Part shown: positions 8,121 through 16,838 of the stretch, piece after piece
Position numbering within the stretch: the stretch's first letter is position 1
Layout of the letters: every line of letters begins with the position of its first letter
DNA from: Thermomicrobiales bacterium
Lineage (GTDB): Bacteria > Chloroflexota > Chloroflexia > Thermomicrobiales > UBA6265
Assembly (NCBI GenBank): GCA_019637585.1
Contig: JAHBVL010000017.1
Location: 1 to 53,670 of the forward strand
Length of the DNA: 53,670 nucleotides
Reading direction: 5' to 3'
Position numbers and translations under genes: made by a program
The notes under the pieces: generated by a model
What the model was told of the DNA's origin: nothing
The model's database searches: none
Seen by the model: only the letters and a program-made list of their open reading frames with translations

Positions 8121-9206
8121 ATGCCTGGTCCACAAGTCTTCATCAGTATCCGATCGGCGCTGTATTCGCTGAGCCTCCCCGGTCTGGCGGGCCTCTGGAT
8201 CGCCTGCTGGGTGCAGTTGGCCGCCTTCCTGCCGGAAGAGATTTCGTCTTTCTCGCTCGCCGCTGGTGCGGCCGTGACGGGAATATTCTTCATCGTTCTG
8301 ATCGCGTCGGTCGAGGCGGCCGTGCGGTTCGGGATTGGGGAATCCCGGCTGATCGGTTCGTCGCGTGTTTCGGCAAGCGGCGTAACCGGGCTGATCAAGT
8401 TCGGTGACAACGCGTCGACCTCGCGACATGCCTTCGTCTCCGTCTCCCTGACGATCGCTCTCGGACTGGGATTGCTGGCGGCTTCGGCCCAGTTCCGCGA
8501 TCCGGCGACACTCCTGTCAGGGGTCGTTTTCGTCGTTCTCCTGATAAGTGGCGGGGGCTTGCTGATACGGGCGTGTCCCATCCAGGGCTTTCCGGGTGGC
8601 GAGCTGGCGAATCGCTACCTGCCGCTTCTGGCAGAGGACGAAGAGAGCGCCGCGACCGTCGCCCGCGTTCTCAGCGTCCTCTCCTCAGGGGTCATTGCGC
8701 TGACCGGTTTGCTGATTCTGGCCAGCCCAGGCACGTGGGGCACCTGGGGACTGGCCGTGTTCATCGCCGGTATCGATGGTGTGCTGCTGACGCAATGGCA
8801 CGCGCGGCGATCGCGCTGGATGACCTCAGCCTCGCAACGAGGTCTGGACAGCATCGTTCATTCCCGGCTGCCCACGATTTCGCAGACTGCCCCCATCTCG
8901 GAGCTGTTCAGCATTTTCGCGATCGAAGGCAACCGGGCGACTGTCGTGGTGCTCGACGCCTCGGGGAAGCCTGAAGGCGTGATTCACCTCAGGCAGCTTC
9001 GCACCGCCGCGCAGGCCGCTCGCTCCTCAGAACCACGCGAGGTGATGGTGTCGCTGTCCGACCTGCCCCGACTACCCGCGTCGACCAGCGTGCTCGATGC
9101 GGCCCTTTTCCTCGAGCGGCATCGACTGCCGGCGCTGGTGGCGGAAGGGGCAGACGGGGGAGTGCGGGTCCTCTCACTCGACGAATTGCGGCGGATCGTC
9201 GACTGA
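8121..9206 (+). CDS. Site-2-protease-like membrane protein with CBS region, catalytic residues missing
   Basis: 361 residues with about five or six transmembrane helices, then a soluble C-terminal region (from about 245) resembling a CBS pair. The layout follows Rip3/S2P metalloproteases with CBS domains. At the site where those have HExxH the sequence reads SVEAA (63-67) in FFIVLIASVEAAVRFG. The later NPxPxxPLDGG site reads CPIQGFPGGELANRYL. Zinc ligands are therefore absent at both places, suggesting an inactive pseudoprotease or a sensor. Alternatively it is simply an unrelated CBS membrane protein. The start is an ATG with a weak AGGT upstream. It follows the c-di-AMP receptor gene on the same strand. 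Confidence 0.6.
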   Translation: MPGPQVFISIRSALYSLSLPGLAGLWIACWVQLAAFLPEEISSFSLAAGAAVTGIFFIVLIASVEAAVRFGIGESRLIGSSRVSASGVTGLIKFGDNASTSRHAFVSVSLTIALGLGLLAASAQFRDPATLLSGVVFVVLLISGGGLLIRACPIQGFPGGELANRYLPLLAEDEESAATVARVLSVLSSGVIALTGLLILASPGTWGTWGLAVFIAGIDGVLLTQWHARRSRWMTSASQRGLDSIVHSRLPTISQTAPISELFSIFAIEGNRATVVVLDASGKPEGVIHLRQLRTAAQAARSSEPREVMVSLSDLPRLPASTSVLDAALFLERHRLPALVAEGADGGVRVLSLDELRRIVD

Positions 9207-9208
9207 CT

Positions 9209-9976
9209 TCATCCCAGCAGCGCTGCCGACAGCGTTTCCAGCACCGGTCCAGCCTGCTGGGCAACGAGCAGTGTTGCCAGGTGATCGAGGGGCGTTTCCG
9301 AGAGGTTGACAATGGCCATTGGCGCGCCGCTCCGGGCCGCGGCAAGCGGAACCTTTGCCGCCGGTTGCACGATCAGCGAACTCCCGACCACCAGCATCAG
9401 GTCGCATTCCCGGGCGATCAGCATCGCTCGTTCCAGGGCGCCCACGGGGAGCGATTCGCCGAAGAGGACGGTCTGAGCGCGAAGTGGACCTCCACAGAGC
9501 TGGCAATCGGGAGTCTCCTCTCCGGCCTCCTGGCGCGCCTGGATAGTCTGCCCATCCCAAACCCGGAGGCAATCGAGACACTGCACCCTCCGGGCCGAAC
9601 CGTGCAGCTCGATGACGGCATCGTCCGGAAGTCCCGACGCCTGATGCAACCCGTCGATGTTCTGCGTGATCACGGCTGGAACCAAGCCAGCGTCGAAGAG
9701 ACGGACGATGGCGCGATGACCGGCGTTCGGCTGGTGGGCGATCAATTCCGGGAAACGGACTTTGCGACTCTCCCAGTAGACCCGTCGCGTTTCCGGATTG
9801 GTGCGGAAGTCGCCAAGCGTAGGCGGTTTCTGGGTGGCCCAGACGCCGTTCGGGCCGCGATAGTCGGGAATGCCCGATTCCGTGCTCATACCGGCGCCGG
9901 TGAAAACAGCGATCCGCGTTTTGTCGCGTGCGAGGGCAACGAGCTGCTCGACCAGCCCGTCCTGAACCGGATGCAT
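9209..9976 (-). CDS. SIR2-family NAD-dependent protein deacylase
   Basis: 255 residues. Removes acyl groups from lysines using NAD. All hallmarks are seen: GAGMSTESGIPDYRG for NAD binding, TQNIDGLHQASG, the catalytic His in ELHGSARRVQC, a zinc site of two CxxC pairs (CLDC and CQLC), VLFGESLP, and the late NAD loop VVGSSLIVQPAAKVP. The frame is open far upstream, but the ATG at 9976 gives the canonical sirtuin length. The 3' end nearly abuts the convergent preceding gene (3 nt apart). Substrates are unknown. Confidence 0.95.
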   Translation of the reverse strand: MHPVQDGLVEQLVALARDKTRIAVFTGAGMSTESGIPDYRGPNGVWATQKPPTLGDFRTNPETRRVYWESRKVRFPELIAHQPNAGHRAIVRLFDAGLVPAVITQNIDGLHQASGLPDDAVIELHGSARRVQCLDCLRVWDGQTIQARQEAGEETPDCQLCGGPLRAQTVLFGESLPVGALERAMLIARECDLMLVVGSSLIVQPAAKVPLAAARSGAPMAIVNLSETPLDHLATLLVAQQAGPVLETLSAALLG

Positions 9977-10007
9977 TGAGGCGTCAGTCACGTCGACGAT
10001 CCCATGG

Positions 10008-10036
10008 TTGTGTACGTACGCATACTTTGCTACGAT
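10008..10036 (+). promoter_or_regulatory. Sigma-70-like promoter before the small TPR pair
   Basis: TTGTGT (10008-10013) and TACGAT (10031-10036) are spaced by 17 nt on the plus strand, about 100 nt before the first of two short overlapping reading frames. It lies in the divergent gap with the sirtuin gene. Confidence 0.5.
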
Positions 10037-10138
10037 AGTCAGACAGTCGAAGATCAACTGCGCCTCTCGGTGATCCCGTCCACCGAAGCGACACGACCGC
10101 CGCATTCGTGCGTCTGGTTCTGGTGACGAGGCAGACAG

Positions 10139-10279
10139 ATGATACTCACTCAAAGCACGTTCGATACGATCGACGAGGTGCGTATGCTCCTGCTCGGCTG
10201 GTTGCGCGCCGCTCTTGGGCTGGAATTGGCGCCAGACGATAGCTCCTCCGCCAGACTGGAACGGCGTCGCTCCCGGTGA
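10139..10279 (+). CDS. Small 46-residue ORF coupled to a TPR protein
   Basis: A short frame starting at ATG 10139 with GAGG 7 nt upstream. The product begins MILTQSTFDTIDEVRMLLLG and ends in an Arg-rich tail. No family is recognised. Its TGA stop overlaps the GTG start of the next frame (GTGA at 10276-10279). This can be a genuine coupled pair, or one longer TPR-type protein split by a frameshift. A promoter-like pair lies about 100 nt upstream. Confidence 0.45.
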   Translation: MILTQSTFDTIDEVRMLLLGWLRAALGLELAPDDSSSARLERRRSR

Positions 10280-10584
10280 GCGCTCCGCACGTTGCACCCC
10301 TCACTCTTGACGAGCAGCGGGCGAGAGTCGTTGCGCTACGTGGGCTCTCCGAAGCGAGAGCTGGCGATCTGGACGCCGCTGAAGAGACGTTCGGCAAGGC
10401 GATCTCACTCGATCCGGAGATCGACCTGCGCCGCTTACCCGCTTTCTGGACCTTCCCGCGCGATGTCCACGAAACCGCGGTGCGAGCGCTGCAGCGAGCC
10501 GGACGGCGCAATCAGGCGGCGTCCCTCATCGCCGATCTCCGCACCCGGTATCGGCCGAGACTTCTTCCCTCCCGGGAAAGCTGA
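10276..10584 (+). CDS. Short TPR-like protein
   Basis: 102 residues from a GTG start that overlaps the preceding stop. Residues 20-50 (ALRGLSEARAGDLDAAEETF, then GKAISLDPEIDL) look like a tetratricopeptide repeat, and a second helical pair follows (VRALQRAGRRNQAASLIADL). There is no separate Shine-Dalgarno, so translation probably depends on the upstream short frame. TPR proteins mediate protein-protein contacts; the partner is unknown. It may be the C-terminal part of a protein whose N-terminus is the 46-residue frame. Confidence 0.55.
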   Translation: MSAPHVAPLTLDEQRARVVALRGLSEARAGDLDAAEETFGKAISLDPEIDLRRLPAFWTFPRDVHETAVRALQRAGRRNQAASLIADLRTRYRPRLLPSRES

Positions 10585-10706
10585 TCCAGACTTCCCTCCA
10601 GTAGAATGTGGACATCGCCAATCCTCCCGGAAAAGAAGGGTTGCCGTACGAGCGTTTGCCTGAAGTGATCGCGCGCCATGGCGCCAGCGATCGTGGAGAG
10701 TCATCG

Positions 10707-11621
10707 ATGAATGGTGTCATTCGGCTCGCTTCCGCTCCAATCAACTGGGGAATCACGGCGCCAGGAGAAGCCGGCAATCCAGAGCCTGCGGAACTGCTGG
10801 CTTCCGTTGCGGCTGCCGGGTACACCGGATGCGAAATCGGCCCATTCGACTACTTCGGAACGACCGCCGGGGAGATCAACGCCCTTTTTGCGGAGCACAA
10901 CCTCGATGTCGTGGCCTTCTGGGTCGATGTCCCCCTCCATTTGCCGCTCGATGCCGAACGGCGAGAGTGGCTGCAGGACGTGTGCGCCCGGCTGGCGGCG
11001 ATGAACGCCCCATTCCTGATCGTCAGCGACCTGATGACCGATGAGCGTCTGGCGATCGTGGGGCGAGTTCCTCAGTTTCCCGAGCATCATTGGACGGAGG
11101 ACAACTGGAGTCAGGTGCGGCGCACACTGATCGACATGGCCGCGATCTGCAGCGAACATGGTCTGACCCTGGCCGTCCATCCTCACCTCGGGGGGCATAT
11201 CGAATCCGGGGACGAGGTCGAAAAGCTGATTCAGGTCATCGCTGGCACCGACGCCCGTCTCTGCATCGACAGCGGCCACATCCGGATCGGCGGCGTCGAT
11301 GCCATCCCGATTCTGGCGCGTGAGCTGGAGCGAACGGTGCACGTCCATGCCAAAGACATCGACGAATCTGTGCTCTCGCAGCTCCAGGCGGGATCGATCG
11401 GCATATGGGATGCCGTTGCCGGCGGATTGTTCTGCGATCTCGGCACCGGGATGGTCGACTGGCAGGGATTCCGGAACGCGCTGGTCGACGGTGGGTACGC
11501 TGGATGGGTGGTTGCGGAGGAAGACCGGATGCTGGTTCCGGGATCGCGAGCCCCCTACGAGTCGAACGACCGAAACTACGCCTTTCTGCGCGATCTGCTC
11601 AGCGACGCCGTGGCACCGTAG
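10707..11621 (+). CDS. Sugar phosphate isomerase/epimerase family (TIM barrel, IolE-like)
   Basis: 304 residues. AP endonuclease family 2 TIM barrel: early strand IRLASAPINWGI, then GYTGCEIGPFDYFG, HGLTLAVHPHLGG with metal His, ARLCIDSGHIRIGG with Asp/His ligands, VHVHAKDI, and GWVVAEEDRM. This metal-site set resembles inosose dehydratase (IolE) and related xylose-isomerase-like enzymes, which act on cyclitols or sugars; the exact substrate is not known. The ATG at 10707 has GGAGAG 7 nt upstream and is preferred over an upstream GTG at 10608. A TAGAAT -10-like box sits at 10602-10607. No inositol operon surrounds it. Confidence 0.85.
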   Translation: MNGVIRLASAPINWGITAPGEAGNPEPAELLASVAAAGYTGCEIGPFDYFGTTAGEINALFAEHNLDVVAFWVDVPLHLPLDAERREWLQDVCARLAAMNAPFLIVSDLMTDERLAIVGRVPQFPEHHWTEDNWSQVRRTLIDMAAICSEHGLTLAVHPHLGGHIESGDEVEKLIQVIAGTDARLCIDSGHIRIGGVDAIPILARELERTVHVHAKDIDESVLSQLQAGSIGIWDAVAGGLFCDLGTGMVDWQGFRNALVDGGYAGWVVAEEDRMLVPGSRAPYESNDRNYAFLRDLLSDAVAP

Positions 11622-11681
11622 GGGAGCGCGGCGGGATGCAGTAGAGTTCCCGCAGGTATCGATTGACGGGGACTGCTCAGT

Positions 11682-12248
11682 TTGCTCCTGCTTGGAAGTC
11701 GCGAAGACAACGCTCACATCGGATATATCGAATCCCGGTGCCCGCGGTGCAACGCCGCCGGGATGATGCCCGTTTATCTCGGGAAACGGAAGGTGACCTT
11801 CGCGACGCTGGTGGCGCTGCCGGTCGCCGAGCAGATGTATCTCGAATGCCTTAAGTGCCAAACGAAGCTCGGTGTCTCCGCGGAACAGGAACCCGAGCTG
11901 CGGCGGCGTCTGGTGTCGACAGAGCAGCTCGCCAATCTGGCGTCGGGCGCTTCACGCCTGAACGAGCAGCGGGACACCCCGGCGAACTTCCGGACGGCCT
12001 ATCAGGTGTTGCAGGTCGATTCGTCGGCTGAACCGGAGGTGGTTCAGGCGGCGTTCAAGCGTCTGGCGCTGAAGTACCACCCCGATACCTCCACGGAACC
12101 ACAGGCGGCCGAGCGGATGCGGGAAATCCTGGAGGCCAACGCCATTCTTTCCGATGAAGCGAAACGCCGGGATTACGACCGGTCGATCGGTATCGAGCGT
12201 CAGGAGCCGGTGGTCCGGCCACCGGCGATGCGTGCCGACGACGTCTGA
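11682..12248 (+). CDS. J-domain protein with N-terminal zinc ribbon
   Basis: 188 residues. Two Cys pairs near the N-terminus (CPRC and CLKC) form a likely zinc ribbon. From about residue 104 a J domain follows: AYQVLQVDSSAEPEVVQAAF, KRLALKYHPDT with the HPD tripeptide, and an helix IV-like SDEAKRRDYDRS. J domains stimulate the Hsp70 DnaK ATPase, so this is a dedicated co-chaperone rather than DnaJ itself, which has G/F and CxxCxGxG regions missing here. The start is taken as TTG 11682, because the first ATG would remove the first Cys pair; GGGGA lies about 9 nt before it. Confidence 0.8.
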   Translation: MLLLGSREDNAHIGYIESRCPRCNAAGMMPVYLGKRKVTFATLVALPVAEQMYLECLKCQTKLGVSAEQEPELRRRLVSTEQLANLASGASRLNEQRDTPANFRTAYQVLQVDSSAEPEVVQAAFKRLALKYHPDTSTEPQAAERMREILEANAILSDEAKRRDYDRSIGIERQEPVVRPPAMRADDV

Positions 12249-12250
12249 TC

Positions 12251-12817
12251 TCAGGCGCGAAGGATGAACCCTGGCAAACCGTGCTCGGGATCCCGTTCGA
12301 TATCCAGATCGCGGCCGAATTCGGCGACGGTTTCCGTCACTGCTTCAGAGACGATCGCCTGCGCGCGATTGACTTCGCTGGCCCAGTCATCGCAAATCCG
12401 GCTCAACTCGATCTCGTTGTTGAACTCGTCCCGGTCGAGCTCGGTGATGGTGCCGTCCGGTTCGATCCAGAGATCGAGCTCCAGATCGAGATCGCGATAG
12501 TAGTTGGCGCGCAGTTCGGCGAGTGGCAGCGAGAAGTTGACGTAATAGCCGATCGTTCGGTCATCGTCGGTTCGGAAACGGAGGAGAGAGAACCAGCGAT
12601 CGAGAAAAAACCACTGGTCCGCGCCGGCGCGTTCCATCAGCTCGATCCCATCGGCCGTGCGCACTTCCACTTCGCGTGGGCGGTAGAAGCTGAAGCGATG
12701 ATGCAAGACGCGCCGCGAGCTGCTCCCTTCGGGCACGGTCAGCCAGCCGCCGTCAACTTCGTACTCCCATGATGCGCCGCGGAGTTTCTCTTTTCGGTAG
12801 TAGATTCGTGCTCCCAT
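12251..12817 (-). CDS. DUF402 domain protein
   Basis: 188 residues of the DUF402 fold, recognised by the late motif DLDLELDLWIEPDGTITELD followed by RDEFNNEIEL. Characterised relatives include nucleoside di/triphosphate phosphatases and RNA-binding or RNase-associated domains, so a phosphatase or RNA role is possible but unproven. The strand of acidic residues (D-L-D-L-x-L-D-L) fits divalent metal binding. GGAGGAT lies 8 nt before the ATG. The gene starts 4 nt after rsmG stops and is the last in a dxs-rsmG-DUF402 operon. It is convergent with the J-domain gene, 2 nt apart. Confidence 0.8.
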   Translation of the reverse strand: MGARIYYRKEKLRGASWEYEVDGGWLTVPEGSSSRRVLHHRFSFYRPREVEVRTADGIELMERAGADQWFFLDRWFSLLRFRTDDDRTIGYYVNFSLPLAELRANYYRDLDLELDLWIEPDGTITELDRDEFNNEIELSRICDDWASEVNRAQAIVSEAVTETVAEFGRDLDIERDPEHGLPGFILRA

Positions 12818-12821
12818 AGGG

Positions 12822-13577
12822 CTATCCTCCGAGCGGTTCCCTGGCCGGAAGCCCGGACCGCCGTGGATATCGATCTATGACGAGTGTCATTTTATCCGCA
12901 AGTGCCACATGAGTCACAGGACAGCCATCCAGGGGATCGAGCTGGATGATGTCCAGGAGCTTTGCGCCCAGCAGATTCGCAGCGTTCTTTGCTCCGCTGA
13001 TCTCGGCGGTTTCGAGCGCACCCTTGGGGAAAATCGCTCTGCCGCCGACCTCGAGAAGGGGCATCGCCAACTCCAGTAAGGTGGCCAGTGAACCGACGGC
13101 TCTGGCCAGGGCGAGATCGCGCGTTTCGCGCCAATGCGGTTCGCGGGCCAGCTCCTCTACGCGGCCGTGAATCGCCCTGGCGTTGGTCAATCCAAGCGCT
13201 TCGATCGTTTCATCGACGAATCTGACCTTTTTGGCGGTCGCATCGATCAGCGAGAACTCGATATCCGGAAAGAGAATCGCCAGCGGAATACCTGGGATAC
13301 CAGCCCCAGTCCCCATGTCGACCGCGCGAACCGGCCCTGCATGAGATTCGGCGAATTCCCGCACCAGCGTCGCCAAACGGAGCGACTCGAGAAGCAGACG
13401 GTTGTCGATCTCCGCCGGATCGCGAATCGCGGTCAGGTTGAACTGGGCATTGGTGTGGAGAATCAGGTCCCTGAAGCGAGCCAATTGCTCGATCCCGGCG
13501 GCGGTCAGCTCGGGAGCGACCTGCCGGGCCGACGCCTGCCAGGCATCGGAGGGCAACGTTGTGGTTCGAGCGATCAT
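12822..13577 (-). CDS. rsmG: 16S rRNA (guanine527-N7)-methyltransferase
   Basis: 251 residues, usual length for RsmG (GidB) with a short N-terminal extension. Transfers methyl from SAM to N7 of G527 in 16S rRNA; loss gives low-level streptomycin resistance in many bacteria. The SAM-binding motif is clear (AVDMGTGAGIPGIPLAILFP), followed by FSLIDATAKKVRF and ALARAVGSLATLLEL. It starts 8 nt after the end of dxs and 4 nt before DUF402, so the three are co-transcribed. Confidence 0.95.
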   Translation of the reverse strand: MIARTTTLPSDAWQASARQVAPELTAAGIEQLARFRDLILHTNAQFNLTAIRDPAEIDNRLLLESLRLATLVREFAESHAGPVRAVDMGTGAGIPGIPLAILFPDIEFSLIDATAKKVRFVDETIEALGLTNARAIHGRVEELAREPHWRETRDLALARAVGSLATLLELAMPLLEVGGRAIFPKGALETAEISGAKNAANLLGAKLLDIIQLDPLDGCPVTHVALADKMTLVIDRYPRRSGLPAREPLGG

Positions 13578-13585
13578 GAGAAGCG

Positions 13586-15493
13586 CTACAGAGCGGCGGA
13601 GGCTTCCCGGACGGCAGTGGCCGCCACTCGGCGAGAAGCAATCAGCTGTCTGGCGGCGTTGGCGATCGCCACATCATCGATTCCGGCCAACTCCCGGAGC
13701 CGCTTTTGCGACGCCTGCTCGAAGATCTGGTCGGGGACACCCAATGTCGTGACTGGAATCTCTCTGCCCTCGTTGGCGAGCAGCTCCAGCACCGCAGAAC
13801 CGAACCCGCCGGTGACAACGTTCTCTTCGACCGTCACCACCGCCCCGCACGCGTCAGCCGCATCCAGGATGAGCTGGGCATCGAGCGGTTTGGCGAACCG
13901 GGCGTTGATTACCCGTGCCTGGATTCCTTCGATGGCCAGCCGGTCGGCGGCCGATTCTGCGGCGGCCGTCGTCACACCCAGTGAAATGATCGCCACGTCA
14001 TTCCCGGCCCGGAGTAGCTCTCCGGCGCCGACCGGAATCACCGTCATCGGCTCGCTTGTCGACGCGCCGGTGCCAGCGCCGCGTGGATAGCGGATCGCCA
14101 CCGGCCCCGCGTCATGCTGGAACGCTGTCTTCAGCATGTCGCGCAGTTCGCGCTCGTCTTTCGGCGCCATGATCGTGATACCGGGAAGACAGCTGAGATA
14201 GGAGACGTCGAAGATGCCGTGGTGGGTCCGGCCGTCGTCGCCGGCGAATCCGGCCCGGTCGAGCGCGAAGATCACCGGCAGGCGCTGCAGACAGATGTCA
14301 TGGACGATCTGGTCGTAGGCGCGCTGGAGAAAGGTCGAATAGATCGCGCAGACTGGCCGGTATCCCTGCGTCGCCAGCCCACCGGCAAAGGTGACGGCGT
14401 GTTGCTCGGCGATTCCGACATCGAAAAACCTGTCAGGATGGATCTTGGCGAACTTGCTCAACGAGGTGCCCGTCGGCATCGCGGCGGTGATCGCCACAAT
14501 GCGCGGATCGTCGTTCGCCAGCTCGATCAGCGCTTCGGCGAAGACATCCTGATACTTCGGAGGGGAGGGAGGCGCACCGGGTGAGGCTTTCGCCGAAACA
14601 CTATGGCCCCGTTCCTGGTCGGCTTCCGCAGCGGCGAATCCCTTCCCCTTTTCGGTCAGCACATGGAGGAAGACAGGCGTCTCCAGCTGGCGGGCTTGCC
14701 GCAGCGACTCCACGAGCGCCCGAATGTCGTGCCCCGGAACAGGACCCAGGTAGGTGAAGCCAAGTTCTTCCCAGATCATCCGGTGATAGACGAACTCCTT
14801 GAAGGAGTCTTTCCAGCGTTTGCCCAGCTCGATCAGCAGATCACCCTGCGGCATCTTCTCCAGGAGGGTCTGGATGTCGTCCTTGGCCCGGTTGTAGCGC
14901 TTGTCGGTGCGCATCCGGTCGAGATACTTGCTGATGGCGCCGACATTGGGCGCAATCGACATCTCGTTGTCGTTCAGCACGACGATGAAGGGAAATTGCT
15001 GATGGCCGGCGTTGTTCAGACCTTCGAAGGCCATCCCGCCCGTCAGCGCGCCATCGCCGATCACGGCGACCGACCGCCGTTCTGTTTTCGGATCGGTCAG
15101 ATGCTGGGCAACGGCGATACCGAGCGCCGCGGAAATCGCCGTGCTGGCGTGCCCAGCGCCGAAGGCATCGTGTGCGGATTCGTCCCGGGAGAGAAACCCC
15201 GAGATGCCGCCTTCCTGGCGGAGAGTGCCGAAGCGGGACAACCTGCCGGTCAGCAGCTTGTGCGCGTAGGCCTGGTGACCGACGTCCCAAACGATGGCGT
15301 CGTCGGGAGACGAGAAAACGGCATGCAGTGCGATCGCCAGCTCGACGGTGCCCAGGCTGGCGCCGAGATGACCGCCCGTTCGCGTCACAGTGTCGATCAG
15401 CGCGCTACGAATTTCCTCGGCGAGTCTTTCCAGCTCGGCAAAGGAGAGGTCGTGCAGCTCGACCGGGTTGTCTATCGATTCGAGCAGCGTCAT
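13586..15493 (-). CDS. dxs: 1-deoxy-D-xylulose-5-phosphate synthase
   Basis: Condenses pyruvate with glyceraldehyde 3-phosphate using thiamine diphosphate, the first step of the MEP isoprenoid pathway. About 635 residues. The TPP site GDGALTGGMAFEGLNNAG is near residue 150, the transketolase pyrimidine domain has FDVGIAEQHAVTFAGGLA with the catalytic Glu, and the C-terminal domain has VVTVEENVVTGGFGSAVLEL. The ATG at 15493 gives the usual N-terminus (TLLESIDNPVELHDLSFAEL); an upstream ATG at 15529 and TTG at 15535 would add 12-14 residues. No clear Shine-Dalgarno is present, so leaderless initiation is possible. First gene of a dxs-rsmG-DUF402 operon. Confidence 0.97.
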   Translation of the reverse strand: MTLLESIDNPVELHDLSFAELERLAEEIRSALIDTVTRTGGHLGASLGTVELAIALHAVFSSPDDAIVWDVGHQAYAHKLLTGRLSRFGTLRQEGGISGFLSRDESAHDAFGAGHASTAISAALGIAVAQHLTDPKTERRSVAVIGDGALTGGMAFEGLNNAGHQQFPFIVVLNDNEMSIAPNVGAISKYLDRMRTDKRYNRAKDDIQTLLEKMPQGDLLIELGKRWKDSFKEFVYHRMIWEELGFTYLGPVPGHDIRALVESLRQARQLETPVFLHVLTEKGKGFAAAEADQERGHSVSAKASPGAPPSPPKYQDVFAEALIELANDDPRIVAITAAMPTGTSLSKFAKIHPDRFFDVGIAEQHAVTFAGGLATQGYRPVCAIYSTFLQRAYDQIVHDICLQRLPVIFALDRAGFAGDDGRTHHGIFDVSYLSCLPGITIMAPKDERELRDMLKTAFQHDAGPVAIRYPRGAGTGASTSEPMTVIPVGAGELLRAGNDVAIISLGVTTAAAESAADRLAIEGIQARVINARFAKPLDAQLILDAADACGAVVTVEENVVTGGFGSAVLELLANEGREIPVTTLGVPDQIFEQASQKRLRELAGIDDVAIANAARQLIASRRVAATAVREASAAL

Positions 15494-15546
15494 GGCTGGG
15501 TTGGTTTCGGGCTCAGAGGCGCCGGGCATTCGCAACTACTCAGATA

Positions 15547-15576
15547 TTGACGTTCGTCAGATTCGGCATCTATTGT
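15547..15576 (+). promoter_or_regulatory. Promoter with TGACG-TT-CGTCA palindrome in the dxs divergent gap
   Basis: TTGACG (15547-15552) and TATTGT (15571-15576) are spaced by 18 nt, directed toward the DUF1786 gene. The -35 overlaps a 12-bp inverted repeat TGACGTTCGTCA (15548-15559), which also lies a short distance upstream of the dxs start on the other strand. It could therefore influence both genes. Confidence 0.5.
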
Positions 15577-15706
15577 CGATTGGCCGCTTCGCGCAGTGTC
15601 GTTTCGCGGCAATGCCAGCGACCGTCAGCGACGCACAGTGGCAGCGGCAATAGTACGCGAGATCACCACCGTGGGGCGCTGTATCGCCCGGACAACGGAG
15701 TCTTCC

Positions 15707-16789
15707 ATGAATTCCACAGCTGCAGATCGCATTCTGGCGATCGATGTTGGCGCCGGAACGCAGGACATCCTCCTGTACGATCCCGCCCGAACACCCGAGA
15801 ACTGCTTCCGCATGGTGATGCCGTCGCAAACGCAGATCGTCGCCTCCAGGATCGGGGCGGCGACAGGTGCCAAGCGTCCACTTCACCTCAATGGCCGATT
15901 GATGGGAGGGGGAGCGTCGACCGAGGCGATCCTGGCGCATCTGGCGGCGGGCTTGCCGGTGACGGCCACGCTCGAGGCGGCTGCGACGATTCACAACAAC
16001 CCTGATCGTGTGGCGCGGACCGGTGTGACCATCGCCAATGCGGCTCCCGCCGAAGCGACCGTGGTGACGCTGGGGGATATCGATCTGGACGCGCTCGGTG
16101 CGGTGTTCGGTCAGTTCGGCATCGCCATACCGGAGAAGGTGGCTATCGCCGTTCAGGACCATGGGTACCGGCCCGGAGCCGGCAACAACGAAATGCGATT
16201 CGACTATCTGCAGTCGCTTCTCGATGCGGGAGGGGATCTCTCTCGCATGGTCTTCACGGCAGCGCCGGCCGGCATGACCAGAATGCAGGCGGTTCTCGAC
16301 GCGATCGGCGGCGGCATCGTCATGGACACCGGCGCCGCGGCGGTGCTGGGAGCACTGGGAGACCCGCTGGTCCGGCGTCACGCAGAGGAAACGGGTGTCA
16401 TTCTGGTCAATCTGGGCAACATGCACACCTTCGCCACGTTGCTCAAGGGTCGGCGGCTCTACGGTTTGTTCGAGCATCACACCGGTGGGATCACGCTGCC
16501 GATCCTTGCCGATCTGATCGAACGCCTTCAGCGGGGCGATCTCGATACCGCGCAATTCATGGCCAGCTTCGATGGTCACGGCGCGTCGATTCACCCTGAC
16601 TACCGGCGGGAAGGGCCATTTCACTTCGTCGCAACAACCGGGCCGAATCGCGCCATCGCCCGGGATCTCGGTTACCACGAGGCGGCGCCATTCGGCGACA
16701 TGATGCTGACCGGGGCGTTCGGTCTGGTGGAGGCATGCCTTATGCGTGAGAGGGTGGGGCGGTCGCTCGTCGGATACGAGACCGCATGA
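15707..16789 (+). CDS. DUF1786 (actin/Hsp70-like ATPase fold) protein
   Basis: 360 residues. The N-terminus ILAIDVGAGTQDILLYD is a phosphate-1 loop of ASKHA (sugar kinase/Hsp70/actin) folds, and the family-specific continuation ENCFRMVMPSQTQIV matches DUF1786 as I know it. A second phosphate loop, VILVNLGNMHTFA, and an adenosine-like GAFGLVEACL follow. Database entries sometimes label the family a pyruvate formate-lyase activating enzyme, but no radical-SAM CxxxCxxC motif is present here, so that name should not be used. The ATG at 15707 has GGAG 6-7 nt upstream and is preferred over an earlier in-frame start at 15596. The function is unknown. Confidence 0.75.
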   Translation: MNSTAADRILAIDVGAGTQDILLYDPARTPENCFRMVMPSQTQIVASRIGAATGAKRPLHLNGRLMGGGASTEAILAHLAAGLPVTATLEAAATIHNNPDRVARTGVTIANAAPAEATVVTLGDIDLDALGAVFGQFGIAIPEKVAIAVQDHGYRPGAGNNEMRFDYLQSLLDAGGDLSRMVFTAAPAGMTRMQAVLDAIGGGIVMDTGAAAVLGALGDPLVRRHAEETGVILVNLGNMHTFATLLKGRRLYGLFEHHTGGITLPILADLIERLQRGDLDTAQFMASFDGHGASIHPDYRREGPFHFVATTGPNRAIARDLGYHEAAPFGDMMLTGAFGLVEACLMRERVGRSLVGYETA

Positions 16790-16838
16790 AACGCGGCCCC
16801 CGTCACCCGGCCGATTTCCCGTGTGATAGTCTAGGAAT

